Of a DNA stretch of 7,226 nt, positions 1 through 5,158 are shown piece by piece (the first letter of the stretch is position 1; the number at the start of each line of letters is the position of its first letter). Source of the stretch: Spirulina sp. DLM2.Bin59. GTDB lineage: Bacteria > Cyanobacteriota > Cyanobacteriia > Cyanobacteriales > Spirulinaceae. The stretch is taken from positions 1-7,226 of the forward strand of contig RECT01000284.1 of NCBI GenBank assembly GCA_007693875.1, in the 5' to 3' direction. The notes under the pieces were generated by a model that was given only the letters and a program-made list of their open reading frames with translations, was not told the origin of the DNA and made no database searches. The position numbers and the translations under genes are program-made.

Positions 1-54
1 TAGAGCGCCTGCTTTGCAAGCAGGATGTCAGCGGTTCGAGTCCGCTAACCTCCA
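1..54 (+). tRNA. tRNA-Ala (UGC), 3' part, cut by the left edge
   Basis: This is the 3' two-thirds of an alanine tRNA. The end of the D arm (TAGAGC) is followed by an anticodon stem CCTGC/GCAGG closing the seven-base loop TTTGCAA, which gives anticodon TGC. A short variable region ATGTC follows, then a T arm AGCGG-TTCGAGT-CCGCT, the acceptor 3' strand AACCTCC and discriminator A at 54. The next bases are TCG, so CCA is not encoded and would be added after transcription, as is common in cyanobacteria. Roughly the first 19 nt lie outside the window. In many bacteria this tRNA sits in the 16S-23S spacer. No 23S rRNA follows here, so this copy is free-standing. Confidence 0.95.
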
Positions 55-113
55 TCGTCCAGAAGATTGGCAAGTAACCCCCTTTGTAAAAGTATTTAAC
101 AATTGGGGGAGTT

Positions 114-134
114 GGCGGAACTGCCTTGATTTTT
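114..134 (+). terminator. Weak candidate terminator after tRNA-Ala
   Basis: A short stem GGCG (114-117) and TGCC (122-125) closes a GAAC loop and is followed by TTGA and a run of five T (130-134). The stem has only four pairs, one of them G-T, so it is a poor intrinsic terminator. It is listed because it is the only hairpin plus T-run seen downstream of the tRNA. A wider stem, CCCCC (78-82) with GGGGG (105-109), lies just upstream and has a 22-nt loop. Confidence 0.25.
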
Positions 135-269
135 CTTGAAAAAAGTTAATTGACTGACCCTTGACCCGGGCCGTGATCACAAGATTTCGAGAAAAAGTAG
201 GATATGCTAGGGAAGAGTGAGAACCGAGGGCCATGGTGCCTGAAAGCGGAGGGTAGATGATCGCACTGA

Positions 270-283
270 GGGGGATCACCCCC
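270..283. repeat. Perfect inverted repeat GGGGG-ATCA-CCCCC upstream of the kinase gene
   Basis: Five G (270-274) and five C (279-283) flank the four-base loop ATCA, about 50 bp before the kinase ATG. The arms could form a very stable small hairpin or a protein-binding dyad. It lies just upstream of a possible -10 box (294-299), which suits an operator in the -30 region. The function is unproven, and the G/C runs may be chance. Confidence 0.35.
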
Positions 284-293
284 ACCCCAAACC

Positions 294-299
294 GATAAT
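294..299 (+). promoter_or_regulatory. Candidate -10 box (GATAAT) for the kinase gene
   Basis: GATAAT matches five of six bases of the TATAAT consensus and would start transcription near 306, giving a leader of about 27 nt. That is close to the leader lengths inferred for two better promoters in this window. There is no recognisable -35 box at the usual distance. A second possible -10, TATGCT at 203-208, is no better supported. Confidence 0.25.
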
Positions 300-332
300 T
301 CTCAATCACGCTACTGTCTTTAAAAACGCTGC

Positions 333-1961
333 ATGAGTTACTGCCTCAACCCTGCCTGCGCCCAACCCAAGAACCCTGATCAGGTTGAAGTTTGCCAGAC
401 TTGCGGTTCTAAAATGTTGATGCGCGATCGCTACCTCGGGGTGAAATCCCTGGGGCAGGGGGGTTTTGGCATGACATTTTTAGCATCAGATCAAGGTTTG
501 CCCGGCCATCCCCTCTGTGTAATTAAACAACTCCGCCCCTCCAGCAATGATCCTCAAGTGTTTCAAATGGCCAAAGAGCTATTTGAACGGGAAGCGGAAA
601 CCTTAGGCAAAATCGGTAATCATCCCCAAGTACCCCGTCTGCTCGATTATTTTGAATACAACCACGATTTTTATCTGGTTCAAGAATATGTCAAGGGGTT
701 AAATCTGCAACAGGAAATCAAACGCAACGGCCCCATTATTGAAGCGGGCGTGCGTCAGTTCCTCAGCGAAATCCTCCCGATGATTCAGTATATTCACGGA
801 AGCAAAGTTATTCACCGTGACATTAAACCCGCCAACTTAATTCGACGGGAACAGGATAAGAAATTGGTCTTAATTGATTTTGGGGCGGTTAAAAATCAAG
901 TTAATCCCCAATCCGCTGCCAACAGTTCCGATCAAACAGCCCTCACCTCCTTTGCCATTGGGACACCAGGCTTTGCGCCCCCAGAACAAATGGCTCTCCG
1001 TCCTGTGTTTGCCAGTGATATTTATGCCATTGGTGTCACCTGTATTTATTTACTCACGGGTAAATCGCCGAAGGATCTCGACTATGACCAGCGCACCGGC
1101 GAAATGCTCTGGCGGAAGGATGTGGATATTTCCGACAACTTTGCCAATGTTTTGAAGAAAATGCTGGAGGTTTCCGTCCGGCATCGCTACCAAAACGCCA
1201 CAGAGGTGCTCAATGCCTTGGACATGGAGCCTTACATGGATGATTTGGCGAAATCCTTGGTCACAGCCCCCAATAACAACAATAACGATGGTGGGCTGGC
1301 CAACTCCATTGATGAGCTTCCCGAATCCGCCAACATGTCCGCCACAGAGCGTTTGGCTCTGCGGTTGCGAGAGAAACGGGCCCGCCGTCAAGGGGGAACA
1401 CCGGGAAAATCGCGGATGGGAGGAGCCGCCAGCTATGGACATCAGCAGGCGAGGCCAGCGGCAAGGACAACACCGAGTCGTTTGCCGGATTCTGCCAGTG
1501 GCAACCCCGGCAGCCGCCGCAAAGTCCCCAGCCGTTTGGATGTGGACACTGTGTTGAACTCCTATGTCAAGGGGCGACGGGATTTTGCGCAACAGAATTT
1601 GAGCCAGTTGCAACTGACGGAAGCCAATCTAGAAGGCAGTATTTTTCATCAGTCTAAGCTGCGGAAGGTTAATTTACAGAAAGCCAATTTAGCGGGGACG
1701 GATTTTGGCCGTGCCAGTTTGGCGGGGGCCAATCTGCGGGATGCTAATTTGGGCCGGGCCTATTTAGTAGGGGCGGATTTGGAGGGGGCGGATCTGCGGG
1801 GGGCGGATTTGAGCCATGCCAATTTAAGTCAGGCGAATCTGAAGGGGGCAAATCTTTGTGGCGCTAACCTCAGTAACGCCAAGATTAGTGAAGAACAGTT
1901 AAATGTGGCTAAAACCAATTGGTCTACGGTTCTTCCCCATGGCCGCCGAGGGTTTTGGTAA
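333..1961 (+). CDS. spkB: SpkB-like Ser/Thr protein kinase with N-terminal Cys4 motif and C-terminal pentapeptide repeats
   Basis: This 542-residue protein is a Hanks-type kinase that transfers phosphate from ATP to Ser/Thr of target proteins. Residues 4-24 carry a zinc-ribbon-like cysteine set (C4, C9, C21, C24). The kinase domain spans about 34-300, with the glycine loop LGQGGFG (40-46), catalytic K65, a probable helix-C Glu at E87, HRDIKPAN (161-168), DFG (182-184) and APPE (215-218), so it should be active. A flexible linker (about 305-415) holds five Asn (314-318) and a basic stretch (340-353). About 20 pentapeptide units (416-515) form a predicted right-handed beta helix. The architecture matches cyanobacterial SpkB, linked in Synechocystis to motility and oxidative stress; there the cysteine motif is reported to matter for activity. 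No transmembrane segment is seen. The ATG at 333 places the cysteine motif at the very N terminus as in relatives. There is no clear Shine-Dalgarno sequence. Confidence 0.95.
   Translation: MSYCLNPACAQPKNPDQVEVCQTCGSKMLMRDRYLGVKSLGQGGFGMTFLASDQGLPGHPLCVIKQLRPSSNDPQVFQMAKELFEREAETLGKIGNHPQVPRLLDYFEYNHDFYLVQEYVKGLNLQQEIKRNGPIIEAGVRQFLSEILPMIQYIHGSKVIHRDIKPANLIRREQDKKLVLIDFGAVKNQVNPQSAANSSDQTALTSFAIGTPGFAPPEQMALRPVFASDIYAIGVTCIYLLTGKSPKDLDYDQRTGEMLWRKDVDISDNFANVLKKMLEVSVRHRYQNATEVLNALDMEPYMDDLAKSLVTAPNNNNNDGGLANSIDELPESANMSATERLALRLREKRARRQGGTPGKSRMGGAASYGHQQARPAARTTPSRLPDSASGNPGSRRKVPSRLDVDTVLNSYVKGRRDFAQQNLSQLQLTEANLEGSIFHQSKLRKVNLQKANLAGTDFGRASLAGANLRDANLGRAYLVGADLEGADLRGADLSHANLSQANLKGANLCGANLSNAKISEEQLNVAKTNWSTVLPHGRRGFW
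1623..1880 (+). repeat. Pentapeptide-repeat array inside the kinase gene
   Basis: Residues 431-515 form 17 consecutive five-residue units of A(N/D)LXX type, for example ANLAG, ADLEG, ADLRG, ADLSH and ANLKG. In DNA this is a run of degenerate 15-bp units, with near-copies of GGGGCGGATTTG around 1770-1812. Three looser units precede it (416-430), making 20 units, which equals five full turns of a four-sided beta helix. Such arrays usually serve as protein-interaction surfaces. Confidence 0.9.
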
Positions 1962-1964
1962 GAT

Positions 1965-1979
1965 TCCCCCCATTGGGGA
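1965..1979. repeat. Short inverted repeat between the kinase gene and the exported-protein gene
   Basis: TCCCC (1965-1969) pairs with GGGGA (1975-1979) across a CCATT loop, starting 4 bp after the kinase stop codon. No T-tract follows; the next bases are a HIP1 octamer at 1981-1988. It may help end the kinase transcript or protect its 3' end, but it does not meet the usual criteria for an intrinsic terminator. Confidence 0.3.
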
Positions 1980-1998
1980 GGCGATCGCAGGAAAGTCC

Positions 1999-2004
1999 TA
2001 TAAT
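1999..2004 (+). promoter_or_regulatory. Promoter -10 box TATAAT for the exported-protein gene
   Basis: This is a perfect TATAAT with an expected transcription start near 2011 and a leader of about 26 nt. The -35 position is poor: TTGGGG at 1973-1978 gives a 20-bp spacer, and a HIP1 octamer (1981-1988) fills most of the spacer. The gene can therefore be transcribed independently of the kinase upstream. Confidence 0.55.
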
Positions 2005-2019
2005 GGGAGGGCAATCCCA
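2004..2019. repeat. Inverted repeat TGGGA/TCCCA over the predicted transcription start
   Basis: TGGGA (2004-2008) and TCCCA (2015-2019) are perfect complements separated by GGGCAA. The dyad overlaps the end of the -10 box and the expected start near 2011, so it is placed like an operator or a 5'-leader hairpin. No known binding site is recognised. Confidence 0.3.
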
Positions 2020-2036
2020 GCCTAAAAATTTTTTTG

Positions 2037-2660
2037 ATGAAACGTTTTCAAGTTTGGTTAATGGCGATCGCCACGATGATCATTGTTGGTTTGTCGAGTT
2101 TTTCCTGGGGGATGGCGACCGCCCAGGCTCAAACCACCGATGAGTTTACCCGTGTTGCGGAACAATGTTTAACCACGAGTAATGCCCAAGCGGCCCTCCA
2201 AGCCTGTGATCGAGCGATCGCCATTAACAAAGAGGATGCGATCCCCTGGTACGGCAAAGTCAAAGCCCTCAATGCCCTTGGACGCAATGAGCAGGCAGAC
2301 CTAGCCCTACAGCAATTTGATTTTGTAGGGCGCTATTACAGCGGTATGCTCCGCCCCATCCAGTTGCTACAGCGCCGCATCTTGCTCTCGGAATTAGTGG
2401 CCAGTCGAGAGCGAGCCACCGAACTCACCACTGAAATTAACCAAGTTCAAGGTCAAATTAATAGCGGCAGTCTCAGCACCGAGGAACGGGCCCAGGCCCA
2501 GGACTACCTGCAACGTTTGCAGAATATTAAGGAAGACTACGATCAGGTGCAAAGTAACCCCCAACTCTTGGATCAGCTTGAAAACAACATGATTCAAGCC
2601 ATGATCGAACTCCGCAAAGGCTTTGTAGAAGCCAATGCTCGGCTCAATGCCGGTAACTAG
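2037..2660 (+). CDS. Exported TPR-like protein of unknown function
   Basis: This 207-residue protein has a typical signal peptide: K2 and R3, a hydrophobic core at about 6-22, then a short polar stretch ending ATAQA with likely cleavage after A31. There is no lipobox cysteine, so it should be released into the periplasm or thylakoid lumen. Residues 39-95 resemble one to two TPR units (LQACDRAIAINKEDAIPWYG is typical). The rest, about 110-205, is Gln/Glu-rich helix with coiled-coil character. C44 and C57 are the only cysteines and could form a disulfide. The ATG at 2037 is chosen over a TTG one codon earlier (2034) because it starts directly with MKRF. No Shine-Dalgarno sequence is visible at normal spacing. 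Family and partner are not recognised; a scaffold or assembly role is only a guess. Confidence 0.85.
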   Translation: MKRFQVWLMAIATMIIVGLSSFSWGMATAQAQTTDEFTRVAEQCLTTSNAQAALQACDRAIAINKEDAIPWYGKVKALNALGRNEQADLALQQFDFVGRYYSGMLRPIQLLQRRILLSELVASRERATELTTEINQVQGQINSGSLSTEERAQAQDYLQRLQNIKEDYDQVQSNPQLLDQLENNMIQAMIELRKGFVEANARLNAGN

Positions 2661-2908
2661 AGCGACTTGCCCGGCCATGTTTTCTCCCTTCGCGAAACAA
2701 TGATTTAGAATTGGGGTGTTTAGTCCTATCATCGTCAGGGATGCTGTTCAGTATTGTAGTGCTGTGGCTCATGGATAGCCATCAGCCATAGCCAGTCTCC
2801 CAACTACCGGTATTTTTGGGAACATGATACTTTGCAGTCCGGAGGTTGCCCCCGGTTGGGGCGTATCAAGATCGTGATCACAATCGCAAGCCATATTTTG
2901 GGGAACTG
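2661..2908. other. Intergenic region ahead of the STAS-transferase gene
   Basis: I see no convincing gene here. A possible promoter is TTTAGA (2704-2709) with TATCAT (2727-2732) at 17-bp spacing. A small dyad TGGCT/AGCCA (2765-2769, 2777-2781) lies further downstream in a patch of repeated AGCCA. From 2846 the sequence is open in the frame of the downstream gene, starting with a TTG that directly abuts GGAGG, too close for normal ribosome binding. I treat 2846-2908 as leader. Confidence 0.4.
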
Positions 2909-3901
2909 ATGGTGAGTAATCCACCCGGAGATAATTTCACAGTTGTCTTCACGAACAATACACCAGTTGTCTATATACCACCCCGCCTCAGTGTTCTAGA
3001 AGCTGTTGAATTTAAGACGGCCTATCAAAGACTGTTACAGGAGGTGAGGCCCCGGGGGCTAATCATTCTCGATTTTGCGGAAACCCAGTTCATGGATAGC
3101 AGTGGCGTGGGTGCCTTGGTGAGTAATTTAAAGTTCACCAAGGAGCAGGACATGCAACTGATGTTGCGCAATGTTCGGCCGCCAGTGATGGCAGTGCTCT
3201 CGATGACCAGCCTCGATCAGGTCTTGACCATTGAGCGCACCACTAACGAAGCGACAGAACCGATTCTTGCCAATGTCCGACCGCCGGAAACTCACCCTTC
3301 GGTTCGTTCTTGGTTGAAGCGTTCCCTCGATATTGTGGGCAGTTTAGTGGGGTTGGGGATTACGGCGATTCTCTTTGTGCCGATTGCGATCGCCATTAAA
3401 CGAGACAGCCCCGGGCCCATTTTCTTTGGCCAAACCCGTTGTGGTTGGATGGGGCGGCGCTTCCAAATTTGGAAATTTCGCTCCATGTGTAGTGATGCGG
3501 AACACCTCAAAAACCAAGTGCAAAACCAAGCCAGTGGCGCATTTTTCAAAAATGATAACGATCCCAGGGTGACGGCGGTGGGTCGCTTCCTGCGTCGTAC
3601 TAGTTTAGATGAACTCCCTCAATTCTGGAATGTTTTGAAAGGAGAAATGAGCTTAGTGGGAACCCGTCCCCCCACACCGGAGGAGGTGGAAACCTATCAG
3701 ATTCCCGAATGGCAACGGTTGGACGTTAAGCCAGGGATGACAGGAGAATGGCAGGTCAATGGCCGATCCAGTGTTCGTAATTTTGAGGATGTGATTAAGC
3801 TCGATCTCCGTTACCAAGCCCATTGGAGCCTGTGGTATGATGTCAAGCTCATTTTCCGAACAATCTTGATTGTATTTAACAAAAAAAGCGGTGCTGTCTA
3901 G
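2909..3901 (+). CDS. STAS-domain / polyprenyl-phosphate sugar-phosphate transferase fusion
   Basis: This 330-residue protein joins a regulatory domain to a glycan-initiating enzyme. Residues about 10-110 form a STAS domain of the anti-sigma-antagonist type, with the phospho-acceptor loop D63-S64-S65-G66 (S65 by analogy with SpoIIAA/RsbV). Residues about 135-330 are a bacterial sugar transferase (PF02397 type). They show a hydrophobic helix at 141-163 with the helix-breaking P158 seen in monotopic enzymes, KRDSPGP (164-170), FRSM (190-193), DPRVTAVGRFLRR (218-230), the catalytic pair D234-E235, LVGTRP (249-254) and KPGMTGEWQVNGR (274-286). Such enzymes move a sugar phosphate from a UDP-sugar to a polyprenyl phosphate at the inner membrane face, the first step of exopolysaccharide or O-antigen-like synthesis. 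The ATG at 2909 has a weak GGGGA four bases upstream; an in-frame TTG at 2846 would add 21 residues with no domain content. The sugar is unknown. An RsbW-like gene follows after 6 bp. Confidence 0.93.
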   Translation: MVSNPPGDNFTVVFTNNTPVVYIPPRLSVLEAVEFKTAYQRLLQEVRPRGLIILDFAETQFMDSSGVGALVSNLKFTKEQDMQLMLRNVRPPVMAVLSMTSLDQVLTIERTTNEATEPILANVRPPETHPSVRSWLKRSLDIVGSLVGLGITAILFVPIAIAIKRDSPGPIFFGQTRCGWMGRRFQIWKFRSMCSDAEHLKNQVQNQASGAFFKNDNDPRVTAVGRFLRRTSLDELPQFWNVLKGEMSLVGTRPPTPEEVETYQIPEWQRLDVKPGMTGEWQVNGRSSVRNFEDVIKLDLRYQAHWSLWYDVKLIFRTILIVFNKKSGAV

Positions 3902-3907
3902 CTTGTA

Positions 3908-4375
3908 ATGAGTTTGGTGAGGCAAGAACGACCCATTCAACAGATGCATTTTCGCCTACTAAGTGACCTCGCTGAAGTAGAGAAGCTGCTCGATCGCTTT
4001 GAGCGGTTCGCGGCGACTCGTCTTTCTGCCATGGTCTATTGGCAATCGCAAACCGCTCTTGTCGAGTGGTTTACGAACGTGGTGCGCTACGCCCATAGGG
4101 ATCTACCGGTTCAAACTCCCATCCCCTTGGGCTTTACGCTGTTTCCCAGCTATTTAGAAATGCGGATTTGGGATCAAGGCCAACCCTTTGATCTCCAGGG
4201 GAAAATTGCCGAAGTGCTCAAACAGGAAGACGACCTCACGAAGGAGGGGGGACGGGGCCTGCGGTGGATCCACAACCTCACGGATGAGTATCAATACATC
4301 CGTCCCACACCAGACTACAATTGTTTAATTCTCCGCAAGCGGATTGACCCGCCCTTAGATCCGGAGCTGTTTTAG
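3908..4375 (+). CDS. RsbW/SpoIIAB-like HATPase (anti-sigma-factor-type Ser/Thr kinase)
   Basis: This 155-residue protein is one small GHKL ATP-binding domain, the usual size of RsbW-family proteins. The N box is seen as E53..N57 (ALVEWFTNVVRYAH), the G1 box as D89-Q-G91 in WDQGQPFDL, and the G2 box as GGRGL (114-118). All are intact, so ATP binding is expected. Family members phosphorylate a serine in a partner STAS protein and bind a third protein, usually a sigma factor, when the STAS partner is phosphorylated. The gene starts 6 bp after the STAS-transferase stop with no good Shine-Dalgarno sequence, suggesting translational coupling, so the STAS domain encoded just upstream is the obvious partner. 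A later start at M13 (3944) is possible. No sigma factor or PP2C phosphatase gene is in the window. Confidence 0.9.
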   Translation: MSLVRQERPIQQMHFRLLSDLAEVEKLLDRFERFAATRLSAMVYWQSQTALVEWFTNVVRYAHRDLPVQTPIPLGFTLFPSYLEMRIWDQGQPFDLQGKIAEVLKQEDDLTKEGGRGLRWIHNLTDEYQYIRPTPDYNCLILRKRIDPPLDPELF

Positions 4376-4390
4376 GGGCGATCGCCTCTA
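4373..4390. repeat. HIP1-centred palindrome holding both convergent stop codons
   Basis: TAGGGGCGATCGCCTCTA is an 18-bp palindrome with a single G-T mismatch (4376/4387). The stop TAG of the + strand HATPase gene (4373-4375) and the stop TAG of the - strand coiled-coil gene (4390-4388) form its outer arms. As RNA it could form a seven-pair stem with a GATC loop on either strand. No T-tract follows, so it is at best an unusual bidirectional terminator. Confidence 0.6.
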
Positions 4391-5131
4391 TTCCCGTTTG
4401 CCCACTAACCCTTGCATCGCACTCACCAACACAGAGAGCGCCTTATCATGGGAGTTAACGGTGTTTTCCAGATCGCTCACCTGTAGTTTGAGCAATTCAA
4501 GATCTTTACGAGAGGTGGTGATATCCTCCGCCAAATCCTTGGGAATTTCGGCTTGAAACTGGTCAAGGCGGCTTTCCAGATCCGTGAGGGTTTCCGCCTC
4601 TAGCTGCTCAAGGCGACGCTGGTTAGTGGCGATCGCATCTTCATACCGAGCCGTCGCCATCTGGGCTTCCTTTAAGTTCATCGCCATCCACCCCAGCCCC
4701 GCCACCAACAGGCCAATGATGCCCACAGCAAGACCCGTTACCCACCAGAGTCGTCGCTTGAGGAGATTAATTTCCCGATTGTAATAGTCAGAATCCGACA
4801 GGGAAACCAGTTTCATTTCCCAAAGGTCTTGGGAAAGATCCTCCAGGGTTTTTTCCGGCATGCCGGGGTGTTGGAGCAGGCTAGATGCCCCAGGGTGTTC
4901 GGAGGATTGTAGGGGCGTTTTGGGCTGCGATCGCGGTAGGGGGACTAAATTATTGGGCCGTGAGGGATTCGGCTTCAGTGCAGATAATGGGGGAGACGAT
5001 CGCGGGGAAGACTCCCCATGCGGCTTCGAGTCCTGGGCAACACCAGAAAGCACCGCCATTAAATCGGAAAGGGAAATATACTGCTCACCAGCAGCCTTCT
5101 GCCGTTGATCCCGTCGGTGTGCCTGTGCCAT
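4388..5131 (-). CDS. Single-pass membrane protein with periplasmic coiled coil, unknown function
   Basis: This 247-residue protein has a short conserved-looking N-terminal segment (about 15-31, EQYISLSDLMAVLSG), a disordered Pro/Ser-rich linker (about 32-92), a helical stretch, then one transmembrane helix at about 128-151 preceded by KRR. The charges favour a cytoplasmic N terminus. After the membrane, residues about 155-237 form a heptad-rich coiled coil. There is no cleavable signal peptide. The ATG at 5131 follows a purine-rich AGGTAGGG. The gene lies 27 bp after the DivIVA-like gene and is probably the last of the coaD operon. The layout (cytoplasmic peptide, long tether, membrane anchor, external coiled coil) suits a linker between a cytoplasmic complex and the envelope. 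I do not recognise the family. Confidence 0.85.
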   Translation of the reverse strand: MAQAHRRDQRQKAAGEQYISLSDLMAVLSGVAQDSKPHGESSPRSSPPLSALKPNPSRPNNLVPLPRSQPKTPLQSSEHPGASSLLQHPGMPEKTLEDLSQDLWEMKLVSLSDSDYYNREINLLKRRLWWVTGLAVGIIGLLVAGLGWMAMNLKEAQMATARYEDAIATNQRRLEQLEAETLTDLESRLDQFQAEIPKDLAEDITTSRKDLELLKLQVSDLENTVNSHDKALSVLVSAMQGLVGKRE

Positions 5132-5158
5132 GCCCTACCTGCCTTGGTATCACTCTGA

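Noticed and set aside
28..309. Minus-strand reading frame of 93 codons
   Set aside because: It runs antisense across the tRNA 3' end, has no domain-like sequence and no ribosome site; most likely chance.
1050..1613. Minus-strand reading frame of 187 codons opposite the kinase gene
   Set aside because: It lies fully inside a well-supported kinase gene, and its composition (Gly, Cys, His, Arg rich) is that of an antisense shadow.
2394..2732. Minus-strand reading frame of 112 codons overlapping the exported-protein gene
   Set aside because: Mostly antisense to a gene with signal peptide and helix pattern; no recognisable motif.
172..2883. Shared 11-mer CGTGATCACAA at 172-182 and 2873-2883, upstream of two genes
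   Set aside because: Several 11-mer matches are expected by chance in 7.2 kb, and neither copy has the TGTGA-N6-TCACA spacing of a CRP-type site.
3170..3286. Peptide NVRPP occurring twice (residues 88-92 and 122-126) in the STAS-transferase
   Set aside because: Only five residues are shared, with 12 of 14 matching bases; too short to argue for a domain duplication.
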